Shown here one piece after another: positions 1-7,530 of a stretch of 37,397 nt of DNA. Position 1 is the first letter of the stretch. Each line of letters starts with the position of its first letter. This DNA comes from Alphaproteobacteria bacterium (GTDB lineage: Bacteria; Pseudomonadota; Alphaproteobacteria; Rs-D84), in NCBI GenBank assembly GCA_017630405.1, contig JAGBVH010000021.1, forward strand, positions 1 through 37,397. The letters are read 5' to 3'. The position numbers were made by a program, and so were the translations under genes. Under the pieces are notes generated by a model, which did no database searches, had not been told where the DNA came from, and saw nothing but the letters and a program-made list of their open reading frames with translations.

Positions 1-365
1 GTGCAGGTTGCTATGCTCAGTTGATGGGTAAAGACGGTGTTTATGCACAGATTAAAATGAACAGCGGTGAGTTGCGCAAAGTTCATTCTGATTGTTTGGC
101 AACAGTTGGCAGCGTATCTAATCCAGATCAACGCAATGTCAACTTGGGTAAAGCTGGTCGCGCACGTTGGTTGGGTATCCGTCCATCAGTTCGCGGTATG
201 GCAATGAACCCAGTAGATCACCCAATGGGTGGTGGTAATGGTCACTCTAAGGGCCACGAACCGGTATCACGTACAGGTATTCCAGCCAAGGGATATCGTA
301 CCCGTAGCAATAAACGTACTGCTAAGATGATTATTCGTAGCAGACATTTGGCGAAGAAAAAATAA
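1..365 (+). CDS. rplB: 50S ribosomal protein L2, C-terminal part (5' truncated)
   Basis: This is the C-terminal ~120 residues of L2, the large-subunit protein that binds 23S rRNA near the peptidyl-transferase centre and is needed for subunit joining. The reading frame is open from base 3, so the start lies outside the window. The conserved block [13 protein letters not shown], with the functionally important His of the HPxGGG loop, and the basic tail ending in RSRHLAKKK are diagnostic. The first in-frame TTG/ATG near base 21 is internal, because the residues before it (AGCYAQL) already match the family. It is followed by rpsS in the usual S10-operon order. The stop TAA is followed at once by TAG. 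Confidence 0.97.
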   Translation, partial: AGCYAQLMGKDGVYAQIKMNSGELRKVHSDCLATVGSVSNPDQRNVNLGKAGRARWLGIRPSVRGMAMNPVDHPMGGGNGHSKGHEPVSRTGIPAKGYRTRSNKRTAKMIIRSRHLAKKK

Positions 366-387
366 TAGAAAATAAACGGAGTAAATG

Positions 388-672
388 ATGTCTCGTTCAG
401 TATGGAAAGGTCCTTATGTTCATCCTTCTGTTTTGAAAAAAACAGCAGTTGCAAATGAAACAAATGACCGTAAACCAATTAAAACTTGGTCACGTGGTAG
501 CACAATTGTGCCACCAATGGTTGGGTTGACTTTTGAAGTTCACAATGGTAACAAATTTATTCCTGTGTCAATCGTAGAAGACATGATTGGTCACAAGTTG
601 GGTGAATTTGCTCCAACACGTACATTTAAGGGTCATGCCGCTAACAAGAAAGCCGCAGCAGGCAAAAAATAA
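388..672 (+). CDS. rpsS: 30S ribosomal protein S19
   Basis: S19 sits in the head of the small subunit with S13 and contacts the large subunit. The product of 94 residues is normal for the family. It begins [11 protein letters not shown] and has the C-terminal signature [16 protein letters not shown]. There are two adjacent ATG codons (385 and 388); the GGAG at 378-381 is 6 nt from the second but only 3 from the first, and the family N-terminus is MSRS, so 388 is preferred. It lies between rplB and rplV as in most bacteria. Confidence 0.97.
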   Translation: MSRSVWKGPYVHPSVLKKTAVANETNDRKPIKTWSRGSTIVPPMVGLTFEVHNGNKFIPVSIVEDMIGHKLGEFAPTRTFKGHAANKKAAAGKK

Positions 673-688
673 TATAAGGTAAGTAGTT

Positions 689-1096
689 ATGACAACGACA
701 AGATATGGAATTAAAGAAAATCAGGCTCGCGCATTTAATAAAATGATCCGCGTTAGCCATCAGAAGCTGAATCTGGTTTGCGACATGGTTCGTGGCTTGC
801 CAGTTGAACGCGCTGTTGATGTCTTGAAATTTTCGAAGAAACGCGTTGCTGGCGAAGTGCTGAAGACTTTGTTGTCTGCGGTTGCAAATGCAGAACACAA
901 CAAAAATCTGCCAGTTGATACTTTGTTCGTCAAAGAAATTTGGTGTGGCAAAGCGTTGACTATGAAGCGTATTATGCCAGGACCTCGTGGCAGTGCACGT
1001 CCGATTTTGAAACCTTTTTCTAATTTGACAATCGTTTTGGAATCTGGTGTAGCGCCATCGAAAAAGAAGGCAGCAAAAAAAGAAACAACAAAATAA
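689..1096 (+). CDS. rplV: 50S ribosomal protein L22
   Basis: L22 contacts all 23S rRNA domains and its long beta hairpin lines the exit tunnel. At 135 residues it is longer than the ~110 of Escherichia coli because of a short N-terminal extension (MTTTRYGIKENQ) and a Lys/Ala-rich tail (SKKKAAKKETTK). The hairpin region MPGPRGSARPILKPFSN and the core VRGLPVERAVDVL are recognisable. The tunnel-tip loop reads PGPRGSARP where many species have PRAKGRA, a mild divergence. A weak AAGG-type ribosome site precedes the ATG. The gap to rpsC (1097-1188) is highly structured. Confidence 0.97.
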   Translation: MTTTRYGIKENQARAFNKMIRVSHQKLNLVCDMVRGLPVERAVDVLKFSKKRVAGEVLKTLLSAVANAEHNKNLPVDTLFVKEIWCGKALTMKRIMPGPRGSARPILKPFSNLTIVLESGVAPSKKKAAKKETTK

Positions 1097-1104
1097 TACA
1101 AGTC

Positions 1105-1167
1105 GTGGTGGGCGGTATGGAATGAAAATTCCTGAATAAAGCAGAAATGCTTCAAGAACGCCCCCAC
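1105..1167 (+). promoter_or_regulatory. Three-way-junction RNA leader upstream of rpsC
   Basis: The rplV-rpsC gap folds into a closing stem (1105-1114 with 1159-1167, nine pairs with one bulged T at 1109) around two small hairpins. These are 1119-1123/1128-1132 and 1139-1143/1148-1152, each five pairs capped by a GAAA tetraloop. The rpsC ribosome site (AAGGA near 1175) is just downstream of the stem. Pairing was read by eye. The architecture suggests a protein-binding regulatory RNA or processing site; the ligand is unknown. Confidence 0.7.
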
Positions 1168-1188
1168 TAATATTAAGGAAAAAAGAAA

Positions 1189-1890
1189 ATGGGACAGAAA
1201 GTATCACCAATTTCGTTGCGTGAATTTATCAACAAGATTACAGATTCACGTTGGATTGCGAATAAAAAAGACTATGCAGCGTTTGTTGCAGAAGATGATA
1301 AGATTCGTAAATTTATCGAAAAGAAGTTAAAGAAAGCTGGCTTGGCTAAAGTTGTTATTGAACGCTTTGCCAAAAAGGTGGTTGTGACTATTCATACCTC
1401 TAGACCAGGTATGATTATTGGTAAGAACGGTGCCGATATCGAAACATTGCGTAATGATATCAAGAAACTGGTTAAGAATGACCAGGTTGTCGTAAATATT
1501 TACGAAGTACGCCGTCCTGACCTGAATGCGCAATTGGTTGCGCAGAACATTGCACAGCAAATCGAAGGTCGTGTTTCATTCAAACGCGCAATGAAAAAAG
1601 CTGTACAAAATGCTCAGAAAGCAGGCGCCCAGGGTATCAAAGTTATGTGCTCGGGTCGTTTGAACGGTGCTGAAATCGCACGTAGCGAACAAATCCGCGA
1701 AGGTCGTATTCCATTGCACACATTGCGTGCGGATATTGACTATGCGTCAATTCAAGCCAAGACAACATATGGTGTTATCGGTGTTAAAGTTTGGATTTAC
1801 ACAGGTGACGTTGTTAATAAAGAAAAGTTGGCTTCTGAAATGGCGCGCCCAGCTGAATATGCTGGCAGCAGCGAAAGAAAGCACAAATAA
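1189..1890 (+). CDS. rpsC: 30S ribosomal protein S3
   Basis: S3 lies at the mRNA entry channel with S4 and S5 and takes part in the ribosomal helicase. The 233-residue product has an N-terminal helix region, a KH domain with the GxxG-type loop in [14 protein letters not shown] (about residues 75-90), and the C-terminal domain signature [17 protein letters not shown]. All are in normal order and length. The ATG has an AAGGAAAAAAGAAA leader, a cassette also seen before several other ribosomal genes here. rplP follows after 35 nt. Confidence 0.98.
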   Translation: MGQKVSPISLREFINKITDSRWIANKKDYAAFVAEDDKIRKFIEKKLKKAGLAKVVIERFAKKVVVTIHTSRPGMIIGKNGADIETLRNDIKKLVKNDQVVVNIYEVRRPDLNAQLVAQNIAQQIEGRVSFKRAMKKAVQNAQKAGAQGIKVMCSGRLNGAEIARSEQIREGRIPLHTLRADIDYASIQAKTTYGVIGVKVWIYTGDVVNKEKLASEMARPAEYAGSSERKHK

Positions 1891-1925
1891 TAATTTGAAA
1901 ATTATTAAATTGAAGGATTTGTATT

Positions 1926-2339
1926 ATGTTAATGCCAAAGAAAACAAAATTTCGCAAACAGCATAAAGGCCGTATTCACGGTGTTGCGAAAGGTGGCAGT
2001 GAATTGGCGTTCGGTTCATTTGGACTGAAGGCAATGTCACCAGAACGCGTTACTGCGCGTCAAATCGAAGCTGCGCGTCGTGCAATCACACGTCATATGC
2101 GCCGTATGGGTAAACTGTGGATTCGCGTATTCCCAGACGTTCCTGTTACTGCAAAACCAGCCGAAGTTCGTATGGGTAAAGGTAAGGGTGCTGTTGAATA
2201 CTGGATTTGCCGTGTTAAACCAGGTCGCATCATGTTCGAATTGGACGGTGTAAAACCAGAAATTGCATATGAAGCGTTCGCATTGGCGGCGGCGAAACTG
2301 CCAGTCAAAACAAAAGTTGTTGAACGTAAAGTTAACTAA
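1926..2339 (+). CDS. rplP: 50S ribosomal protein L16
   Basis: L16 organises the A-site region and central protuberance of the large subunit. The product of 137 residues matches the family length and begins [16 protein letters not shown], as expected for L16 (ML-PK-TKFRK). Motifs RMGKGKG and GRIMFELDG are present. Of the ATGs at 1926 and 1932 the first is used: GAAGGA at 1912-1917 is 8 nt upstream and the family starts with ML. It is followed by a hairpin and rpmC. Confidence 0.97.
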   Translation: MLMPKKTKFRKQHKGRIHGVAKGGSELAFGSFGLKAMSPERVTARQIEAARRAITRHMRRMGKLWIRVFPDVPVTAKPAEVRMGKGKGAVEYWICRVKPGRIMFELDGVKPEIAYEAFALAAAKLPVKTKVVERKVN

Positions 2340-2345
2340 TTAGGT

Positions 2346-2376
2346 TCCGGTCCCGTGTAATAACCGCGGGACAGGA
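2346..2376 (+). promoter_or_regulatory. Hairpin between rplP and rpmC
   Basis: GTCCCG (2350-2355) pairs perfectly with CGGGAC (2367-2372) around an 11-nt loop. The stem is prolonged by TCC/GGA beyond one G-A mismatch. No T-run follows, so it is not an ordinary intrinsic terminator. The rpmC ribosome site is about 10 nt downstream. It may serve in translational control or as an RNA-processing signal. Confidence 0.5.
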
Positions 2377-2395
2377 CAGAAAAAGGTAGCTAAAA

Positions 2396-2587
2396 ATGGC
2401 AGAAAAGAAAGTTGAAAATGAATTGACGATGGATGCTTTGGAAAGCAAATTGGCTGATTTGAAGAAAGAACAAATGAACCAGCGCTTTCAGCATGCAGCA
2501 GGTCAGATGCCAAAAACACATGTTATGCGTCAGACCCGTCGTGAAATTGCACGCGTAAAGACAAAGTTGAACGCTGCAAAAAAATAA
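2396..2587 (+). CDS. rpmC: 50S ribosomal protein L29
   Basis: L29 is a two-helix hairpin at the tunnel exit near L23, part of the docking site for trigger factor and SRP. The 63-residue product shows the expected coiled hairpin and the signature ...MRQTRREIARVKTKLNA near the C-terminus. The start is preceded by AAAGGTAG. Unusually, a 161-nt gap with a promoter separates it from rpsQ, which normally follows within a few bases. Confidence 0.95.
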   Translation: MAEKKVENELTMDALESKLADLKKEQMNQRFQHAAGQMPKTHVMRQTRREIARVKTKLNAAKK

Positions 2588-2606
2588 AAAAAATTGCTGA
2601 TTTTTG

Positions 2607-2634
2607 TTGAGATTTCTAAAAATTTAGGTATCAT
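2607..2634 (+). promoter_or_regulatory. Internal promoter before rpsQ
   Basis: TTGAGA (2607-2612) and TATCAT (2629-2634) are separated by 16 nt, close to the sigma-70-type consensus, inside the 161-nt rpmC-rpsQ gap. This would start transcription of rpsQ onward and separate the spc genes from the S10 operon. About 110 nt of leader would follow. No terminator is visible upstream, so read-through from rplB-rpmC is also expected. Confidence 0.55.
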
Positions 2635-2748
2635 AGGCAGAGTCAGAAAAAAGAAAACCATGATTTAATTCGCGGTTTCTGGGGTGAAAAGTACGCTTTT
2701 TTACCGTAAAATCCGTGGGTTAAACAAACAGTATAAGGGATAATAGTT

Positions 2749-3018
2749 ATGCCAAGACGTATACTGCAAGGAACAGTTGTAAGTACAGCAAACGACAAAA
2801 CAGTCGTTGTAGAAGTGGAACGTCGTTTCCGTCATCCGCTGTATGGTAAGTTCGTTAAGCAGAACAAAAAGTATAAAGCGCACGATGAAAACAACGAATT
2901 TAAAGTTGGTGAAATCGTAGCGATTGAGGAACATCGTCCAATCTCTAAGACAAAATCTTGGGTTGTTAAGGGTCGCGTTGGTGTATCCAAAGACGATGCA
3001 GTAGAAGTAGTTGACTAA
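2749..3018 (+). CDS. rpsQ: 30S ribosomal protein S17
   Basis: S17 is an OB-fold primary binder of the 16S rRNA 5' domain. The 89-residue product begins [12 protein letters not shown] and carries the family core [26 protein letters not shown] and [18 protein letters not shown]. The length is normal. AAGGGATAATAGTT gives a ribosome site before the ATG. A tandem TAATAA ends the gene. Confidence 0.97.
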   Translation: MPRRILQGTVVSTANDKTVVVEVERRFRHPLYGKFVKQNKKYKAHDENNEFKVGEIVAIEEHRPISKTKSWVVKGRVGVSKDDAVEVVD

Positions 3019-3026
3019 TAATCAAC

Positions 3027-3103
3027 AGGTTCTTTGAGGTCGGTTCGGGAATAATAAGGCGACAGTCGGAACCTATAACAAAGCGGTGGGGGATTGCCCC
3101 ACC
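3027..3103 (+). promoter_or_regulatory. Structured leader upstream of rplN
   Basis: Two structures fill the rpsQ-rplN gap. AGGTTC (3027-3032) pairs with GAACCT (3069-3074), enclosing GTCG/CGAC (3039-3042/3060-3063). A GC-rich hairpin GGTGGGG/CCCCACC (3085-3091/3097-3103) with a 5-nt loop ends 8 nt before the rplN ribosome site. There is no T-run, so a terminator is unlikely; a role in translation control or processing is inferred. Confidence 0.5.
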
Positions 3104-3124
3104 TGCAGGAAAAGGATTAAAGTT

Positions 3125-3499
3125 ATGATTCAAAATGAAACAGTTATGACAGTTGCAGATAACTCTGGTGCACGTAAAGCTATGTGTATCAAAGTTTTGG
3201 GCGGTTCACATCGTCGTTATGCAACAGTTGGTGACAAAATTGTAGTTGCCATTAAAGAAGCAATTCCACGTGGTAAAGTTCAAAAAGGTACAGTACAGCG
3301 TGCAATTATCGTTCGTACAAAGTTCCCAGTAAAGCGTCCAGACGGCTCTATTATCCGTTTTGACGATAATGCAGTTGTTTTGATTAACAAAAACAACTTT
3401 GAACCAATTGGAACTCGTATCTTTGGGCCAATTGCCCGTGAAGTGCGTCGTAAATATGACGTTCAGAAAATCGTGTCTTTGGCACCGGAAGTAATCTAA
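3125..3499 (+). CDS. rplN: 50S ribosomal protein L14
   Basis: L14 sits at the subunit interface with L19 and forms bridges to 16S rRNA. The start at 3125 ([17 protein letters not shown]) matches the family, has AAGGA at 3112-3116 with 8 nt spacing, and gives 124 residues against the usual 122. The open frame extends upstream to 3086 but those codons lie in the GC-rich hairpin and are not L14-like. Motifs DNSGAR, CIKVLGG and the terminal SLAPEVI are present. Confidence 0.97.
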   Translation: MIQNETVMTVADNSGARKAMCIKVLGGSHRRYATVGDKIVVAIKEAIPRGKVQKGTVQRAIIVRTKFPVKRPDGSIIRFDDNAVVLINKNNFEPIGTRIFGPIAREVRRKYDVQKIVSLAPEVI

Positions 3500-3519
3500 T
3501 AGCAGATGGAAGGTCGAAA

Positions 3520-3822
3520 ATGAAAATTAAAAAAGGCGACGAAGTCGTAGTTATTTCGGGAAAATATAAAGGCGTCAAAGGCAAAGTTCTGGAAGCGCGC
3601 CCAACTGAATCACGTGTTGTGGTAGAAGGTGTTAATCGTCATAAATGGCACATCAAACCAACACAGGAAAAACCAGGTCAGATTATTGATCGCGAAGCAC
3701 CTGTACATGTATCCAATGTTGCATTGGTTGATCCAAAAACTAAAAAAGCAACACGCGTTGGCTACAAAGTAGAAGGTGGCAAAAAGGTTCGCGTTGCAAA
3801 GAAATCTGGTGCTGAAATATAA
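3520..3822 (+). CDS. rplX: 50S ribosomal protein L24
   Basis: L24 is an assembly initiator that binds 23S rRNA and lies near the tunnel exit. The 100-residue product opens with a KOW motif ([19 protein letters not shown]) and has the conserved [20 protein letters not shown] segment. The central stretch [11 protein letters not shown] differs a little from the common NxxKKHxKP. The gap from rplN is 20 nt with GGAAGG before the ATG, so the two are probably cotranslated. Confidence 0.96.
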   Translation: MKIKKGDEVVVISGKYKGVKGKVLEARPTESRVVVEGVNRHKWHIKPTQEKPGQIIDREAPVHVSNVALVDPKTKKATRVGYKVEGGKKVRVAKKSGAEI

Positions 3823-3833
3823 TAAAAGTAAAT

Positions 3834-3856
3834 TGTTGCCCGCTGTTACGGGAACA
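3834..3856 (+). promoter_or_regulatory. CTGTTA-loop hairpin upstream of rplE
   Basis: CCCG (3839-3842) and CGGG (3849-3852) close a CTGTTA loop. The stem continues past a bulged G with TTGTT/AACA. The 16-nt core CCCGCTGTTACGGGAA is identical to the hairpin upstream of rplR at 5810-5825. It lies about 15 nt before the rplE ribosome site. The exact repetition of the loop in two leaders of one operon suggests a common binding partner; this is inference. Confidence 0.55.
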
Positions 3857-3876
3857 CAACATTAAGGAAAAAAGAA

Positions 3877-4422
3877 ATGCAAAGCAGATTGCGTGAAATT
3901 TATGAAAAAGAAATTGTGCCAGAATTGGTAAAAGAATTCGGCTACAAAAATGCGTTGGCAGTTCCAAAGCTGACTAAAATTGTTTTGAACATGGGTGTAG
4001 GTGAAGCTGTATCTGATAAAAAGAAATTGGATGCTGCTGCAAACGACTTGACAGCGATTGCTGCCCAGAAGTCTGTTATCACACGCGCCAAAAAATCTAT
4101 CGCGACATATCGTTTGCGCGAAGGTCAGCCTATTGGTACCAAAGTTACATTGCGTGGTAAAAGAATGTATGACTTCTTGGATAAACTGATTACAGTTGCG
4201 TTGCCACGCGTTAAGGACTTCCGTGGTCTGTCAAAATCCAAGTTCGATGGTCGTGGTAATTATGCCTTTGGTATCAAAGAACATTTGATTTTCCCAGAAA
4301 TTTCTGTTGATAAAATTGATGCTATCCGTGGTATGGATATCGTTATCGCAACAACAGCAAAAACAGATGATGAAGCACGTGCATTGCTGACTAAAATCGG
4401 CTTGCCATTGGTTTTGAAATAA
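3877..4422 (+). CDS. rplE: 50S ribosomal protein L5
   Basis: L5 binds 5S rRNA with L18 and forms part of the central protuberance. The product of 181 residues is typical. Signatures are [13 protein letters not shown] near residue 35, IGTKVTLRG in the middle and [18 protein letters not shown] toward the C-terminus. Translation starts after the AAGGAAAAAAGAA cassette. rpsN follows after 20 nt. Confidence 0.98.
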   Translation: MQSRLREIYEKEIVPELVKEFGYKNALAVPKLTKIVLNMGVGEAVSDKKKLDAAANDLTAIAAQKSVITRAKKSIATYRLREGQPIGTKVTLRGKRMYDFLDKLITVALPRVKDFRGLSKSKFDGRGNYAFGIKEHLIFPEISVDKIDAIRGMDIVIATTAKTDDEARALLTKIGLPLVLK

Positions 4423-4442
4423 TTAAAAAAGGTTGAAAGAAA

Positions 4443-4745
4443 ATGGCTAAATTAGCGTTAATTAACAAACAACACAAACGTGAAAAGCTGGTTGCGCAGT
4501 ATGCTAAAAAGCGTGAAACAATCAAGGCAAAAATGTCTGTGAATGCGACACCAGAAGAAAGAATTGAAGCAATGAAAAAGTTGGCAAAATTGCCACGTAA
4601 TGCAAACCCAACTCGTTTGCGTAATCGTTGCAGCATTACAGGTCGTTCCCGCGGGTTCTCTCGCTTGTTCGGTCTGTGTCGTCAGCAGGTTCGTACAATG
4701 GCAAGTGAAGGTAAATTGCCAGGCGTACGCAAATCCAGCTGGTAA
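4443..4745 (+). CDS. rpsN: 30S ribosomal protein S14 (zinc-free long form)
   Basis: S14 binds the 16S rRNA 3' domain in the subunit head. At 100 residues it is the long form. It has only two cysteines, not the CxxC...CxxC ribbon, so it should not need zinc. The conserved region [21 protein letters not shown] and the end LPGVRKSSW are clear. This form at this locus fits Proteobacteria. Confidence 0.97.
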   Translation: MAKLALINKQHKREKLVAQYAKKRETIKAKMSVNATPEERIEAMKKLAKLPRNANPTRLRNRCSITGRSRGFSRLFGLCRQQVRTMASEGKLPGVRKSSW

Positions 4746-4757
4746 AATAAACAAGCA

Positions 4758-4807
4758 CAACTGTGGACAATGCAGTTGGTAGAAGAACAGGGCAGGGGAA
4801 ACCCTGC
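4758..4807 (+). promoter_or_regulatory. Tandem hairpins upstream of rpsH
   Basis: The rpsN-rpsH gap holds CAACTG/CAGTTG (4758-4763/4773-4778, 9-nt loop) and GCAGGG/CCCTGC (4792-4797/4802-4807) capped by a GAAA tetraloop. The rpsH ribosome site AAGGAG follows within 10 nt. In Escherichia coli S8 represses its operon by binding mRNA; whether this pair is an S8 target here is not known, and neither hairpin clearly copies the S8 rRNA site. Confidence 0.5.
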
Positions 4808-4825
4808 TGCGTTAAGGAGTAAAAG

Positions 4826-5224
4826 ATGTCATTAACACACCCAATCGGCGATATGGTTACCCGTATTCGTAATGGTCAAAATGCAGGTAAAGAAATTATC
4901 GTCGTTCCAAACAGCAAATTGCGTCAGGCAGTTTTGTCTGTATTGAAAGAAGAAGGTTTTATCACTGATTTTCGTATCGATGCAATTGATGACCATCGTT
5001 CTAACTTGGTTGTCGAATTGAAATATGTTGGCGGAAACGGTGCTATTCAGGAAATTTCCGTTGTATCTAAGCCAGGTCGCCGTGTATATTCCGGCAGTGC
5101 AAAAATGCCAAAAGTTTTGAATGGCTTGGGTATCGCAATCGTATCTACACCAAATGGCGTTATGACTGATCACAAGGCGCGCTTGATGAATGTCGGTGGC
5201 GAAGTATTGTGCAAGGTTATCTAA
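4826..5224 (+). CDS. rpsH: 30S ribosomal protein S8
   Basis: S8 is a primary binder of the 16S central domain and in enterobacteria an autogenous repressor of the spc operon. The product of 132 residues begins MSLTHPIGDMVTRIRNG and ends with the family signature GGEVLCKVI. GVMTDHKARL replaces the common GVMSDREAR. AAGGAG sits 7 nt before the start. rplF follows after 18 nt. Confidence 0.98.
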   Translation: MSLTHPIGDMVTRIRNGQNAGKEIIVVPNSKLRQAVLSVLKEEGFITDFRIDAIDDHRSNLVVELKYVGGNGAIQEISVVSKPGRRVYSGSAKMPKVLNGLGIAIVSTPNGVMTDHKARLMNVGGEVLCKVI

Positions 5225-5242
5225 TAAAGTGAGGATTAAGTT

Positions 5243-5794
5243 ATGTCTCGTGCAGGAAAATATCCAGTTAAACTGAGTGATGGCGTTACAGTCGCAATTG
5301 CAGACAACGTCATGGTCGTCAAAGGCCCAAAAGGTGAATTGAAATTACCATTGGATACAAAAAATGCTGGCTTGGTCGATATCGCTATCGAAGAAGGTCA
5401 GGTTGTTATCACACCAAAAGATTCAGAAGATAAAGCATCTCGCGCAATGTGGGGTACAATGGCCCGCAATGTTCGCAGTGCAGTAGAAGGTGTATCCAAA
5501 GGCTTTGAAAAAGCAATGTATATGAACGGTGTTGGTTATAAAGCATCTGTTAAAGGCAATCAGTTGGTTTTGATTGCGGGTTTCTCTCATGATGTTATCA
5601 TGGACATCCCAGCTGGTCTGACTGTTGTTATGGGTGCTGCCCCAACAGAATTTACTGTTCAGGGTATTGATAAATGCCTGGTTGGTCAGTTTGCGGACAA
5701 AATTCATAAAGTTCGTAAAGCAGATCCATACAAGGGCAAGGGTATCTTCTATAAGGGCGAAAGAATCCGCCGCAAAGAAGGTAAGAAGAAATAA
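5243..5794 (+). CDS. rplF: 50S ribosomal protein L6
   Basis: L6 binds 23S rRNA near the GTPase-associated centre. The two tandem alpha/beta domains fit 183 residues. Landmarks are SRAGKYPVKL at the start, VKGPKGEL, YMNGVGYKA in the middle and the C-terminal PYKGKGIFYKGERIRRKEGKKK region with its basic tail. GAGGA precedes the ATG. The gene ends in TAATAA before a hairpin and rplR. Confidence 0.98.
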   Translation: MSRAGKYPVKLSDGVTVAIADNVMVVKGPKGELKLPLDTKNAGLVDIAIEEGQVVITPKDSEDKASRAMWGTMARNVRSAVEGVSKGFEKAMYMNGVGYKASVKGNQLVLIAGFSHDVIMDIPAGLTVVMGAAPTEFTVQGIDKCLVGQFADKIHKVRKADPYKGKGIFYKGERIRRKEGKKK

Positions 5795-5806
5795 TAATTA
5801 ACTTTG

Positions 5807-5826
5807 ATTCCCGCTGTTACGGGAAT
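5807..5826 (+). promoter_or_regulatory. CTGTTA-loop hairpin upstream of rplR
   Basis: ATTCCCG (5807-5813) pairs perfectly with CGGGAAT (5820-5826) around a CTGTTA loop. The same loop and inner stem occur upstream of rplE. The AAGGA ribosome site of rplR lies 8 nt beyond the hairpin. L5 and L18, the two products downstream of the two copies, are both 5S rRNA binders, which makes a shared regulator conceivable. Confidence 0.6.
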
Positions 5827-5846
5827 TGGAAAAAAGGAAAAAGAAA

Positions 5847-6203
5847 ATGTTGAAACATTTATCTACAGAAGAAAGACGTACACTGGCTAATCGCGGTGCG
5901 TTGAAAAGAAAAAATCCTGGCAAGATTCGTTTGTCAGTTTTCCGTTCTGGTCGCCATATCGAAATTCAGGCGATTGATGACACCAAGGGTCATACAATTT
6001 GTGCTGCATCATCCAAAGAAAAAGGTTTTGCAGGCAAGGGTTGGAATGTTGCTGGTGCCGAACTGGTTGGTAAAGCATTTGCTGAACGCGTAGTTGCTGC
6101 AAATATTGCTGACAATTGTTATTTTGATCGTGGTGGTTATCGCTATCATGGTCGTGTAAAGGCACTGTGCGAAGCAATCCGCGCAGGTGGCGTAAGAATT
6201 TAA
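5847..6203 (+). CDS. rplR: 50S ribosomal protein L18
   Basis: L18 carries 5S rRNA into the large subunit with L5. The start at 5847 gives 118 residues, the normal length, with AAGGA at 5834-5838. The open frame runs upstream to a TTG at 5826, but those codons fall inside the hairpin and spacer. Motifs RLSVFRSGRHIEIQ, AAELVGKAFAER-like core (AELVGKAFAERV) and YFDRGGYRYHGRVKAL identify the family. Confidence 0.97.
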   Translation: MLKHLSTEERRTLANRGALKRKNPGKIRLSVFRSGRHIEIQAIDDTKGHTICAASSKEKGFAGKGWNVAGAELVGKAFAERVVAANIADNCYFDRGGYRYHGRVKALCEAIRAGGVRI

Positions 6204-6225
6204 TTTGAATAGACGGAGTATATAA

Positions 6226-6777
6226 ATGGCACGTTTTGATGATAAAAAATTGCAGACGGATAACTTGGTAGATAAATTAGTTTCTATCAACCGTGTATCT
6301 AAGACTGTAAAGGGCGGTCGCAATATGTCTTTCTCGGCCTTGGTTGTGGTCGGTGACAAAGCAGGTCGCGTAGGTTTTGGTAAAGGTAAAGCATTGGAAG
6401 TTCAGGCCGCTGTTCAGAAAGCGACAAAGGCTGCCAAGGCTAAAATGTTGCGCGTTCCTTTGAAAGAAGGTCGTACATTGCATCACGACAGCGCAGCAAA
6501 ATATGGCGCAAGCAAGTTGGTTGTACGCAGTGCTGTTCCTGGTACTGGTATCATCGCTGGTGGTGCGTTGCGTGCGGTTTTCGAATGCTTGGGCGTTCAG
6601 GACGTTGTTGTTAAGTCACAGGGTTCTAATAATCCAAACAACATGATCCGTGCTGCTTTCTTGGCGTTCGAAAAAATGAACTCTCCTAAGACTGTTGCTG
6701 CTCGTCGTGGCAAAACAGTTGCGGAAATCATTGCTGGCCGTGACGGTAAAAAAGTAGAAACAACAGAAGCAAAATAA
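6226..6777 (+). CDS. rpsE: 30S ribosomal protein S5
   Basis: S5 shapes the decoding site and mRNA entry with S3 and S4. The 183-residue product has the N-terminal double-stranded-RNA-binding fold ([24 protein letters not shown], shown here in two parts: [11 protein letters not shown] and FSALVVVGD) and [10 protein letters not shown]. The C-terminal domain includes [13 protein letters not shown] and [16 protein letters not shown] precedes the ATG. The order rplR-rpsE-rpmD is conserved. Confidence 0.98.
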   Translation: MARFDDKKLQTDNLVDKLVSINRVSKTVKGGRNMSFSALVVVGDKAGRVGFGKGKALEVQAAVQKATKAAKAKMLRVPLKEGRTLHHDSAAKYGASKLVVRSAVPGTGIIAGGALRAVFECLGVQDVVVKSQGSNNPNNMIRAAFLAFEKMNSPKTVAARRGKTVAEIIAGRDGKKVETTEAK

Positions 6778-6804
6778 TCTGGACAATTGAGAGGAGTTTG
6801 AATT

Positions 6805-6981
6805 ATGGCTAAAGTAGTTGTAAAACAAGTTAAAAGTACAATCGGTCGTCCAGAATCTCAGGTCAAAATCGTTAAGGCTTTGGGTCTGGGTCGTATCGGC
6901 AAAACTAAAGAGCATGAAGATTGTGCAGCAGTTCGCGGTATGATTGAAAAAGTTGCTCACTTGGTAGAAGTTGTAAAATAA
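6805..6981 (+). CDS. rpmD: 50S ribosomal protein L30
   Basis: This 58-residue gene fits exactly between rpsE and rplO, where rpmD is expected. Translation gives MAKVVVKQVKSTIGRPESQ... with the L30 core LGLGRIGKTKEHED and the end VAHLVEVVK. L30 binds 23S rRNA domain II. GAGGAG at 6791-6796 precedes the ATG. The family is normally 58-62 residues, so it is complete. Confidence 0.96.
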   Translation: MAKVVVKQVKSTIGRPESQVKIVKALGLGRIGKTKEHEDCAAVRGMIEKVAHLVEVVK

Positions 6982-7000
6982 AAAAAGTAAACCGAGTATG

Positions 7001-7046
7001 TAAACAAGCACTTGTTTATATGCGACAAAGAACTACATAGGTAGTT
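7001..7046 (+). promoter_or_regulatory. Two inverted repeats upstream of rplO
   Basis: TAAACAAG (7001-7008) and CTTGTTTA (7011-7018) form an 8-bp near-continuous palindrome. AACTAC/GTAGTT (7031-7036/7041-7046) closes an ATAG tetraloop immediately before the rplO ribosome site (AGGAG, 7049-7053). The second hairpin could hold the ribosome site in check; the first could be a protein site on DNA or a hairpin in RNA. No T-run is present. Confidence 0.45.
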
Positions 7047-7061
7047 ATAGGAGTAAAAGAA

Positions 7062-7520
7062 ATGAAATTAAACGCATTGATGGATAACTATGGTGCACGT
7101 GCAGATGTGAAACGCGTTGGTCGCGGTATGGCATCAGGTTATGGTAAAACAGCAGGTCGTGGTCACAAGGGGCAGAAGGCACGCAGTGGTTCACGTAAAC
7201 AGGCAACTTTCCAGGGTGGTCAGATGCCAATTCTGCGTCGTTTCCCAAAATTTGGTTTCAACAATCCTTTTGCGAAGGAATATGCAACAATCAACTTGGG
7301 TGACATTGAAAAGTTTATTGCTTCTGGCAAAATCGATGCTAAAGAAGTAATCACAGTTGATTCTTTGTTGGCTGCTAAAATTATCAACCGCAAAATGGAT
7401 GGTCTGAAAGTTTTGGCCAAGGGCGAAATCAAAACAGCAGTTAATGTTGTTGCAAGCAAATGGTCCAAAGCGGCAGAAGAAGCGATTGTTAAAGCCGGTG
7501 GCTCAATCAAAAACAACTAA
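7062..7520 (+). CDS. rplO: 50S ribosomal protein L15
   Basis: L15 is a late-assembly protein with a long basic N-terminal tail that penetrates 23S rRNA. The 152-residue product shows the tail signature GYGKTAGRGHKGQKARSG, the turn FQGGQMPILRRFPKFGF, and the C-terminal globular domain ending EEAIVKAGGSIKNN. AGGAG lies 8 nt upstream. It directly precedes secY, as in most spc operons. Confidence 0.98.
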   Translation: MKLNALMDNYGARADVKRVGRGMASGYGKTAGRGHKGQKARSGSRKQATFQGGQMPILRRFPKFGFNNPFAKEYATINLGDIEKFIASGKIDAKEVITVDSLLAAKIINRKMDGLKVLAKGEIKTAVNVVASKWSKAAEEAIVKAGGSIKNN

Positions 7521-7530
7521 TCTTTTATCG

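Noticed and set aside
640..1210. Long open frames on the minus strand opposite the ribosomal genes
   Set aside because: They oppose proven genes, have no ribosome sites and their translations are low-complexity Cys/Phe/His-rich shadows.
3086..3124. Longer N-terminus for L14 from an upstream start
   Set aside because: The extra residues ([13 protein letters not shown]) fall in a GC-rich hairpin, are unlike L14, and the AAGGA at 3112 serves the ATG at 3125.
5826..5846. TTG start of L18 giving a MEKRKKK extension
   Set aside because: It lies inside the leader hairpin; the AAGGA serves the ATG at 5847 and the resulting length is normal.
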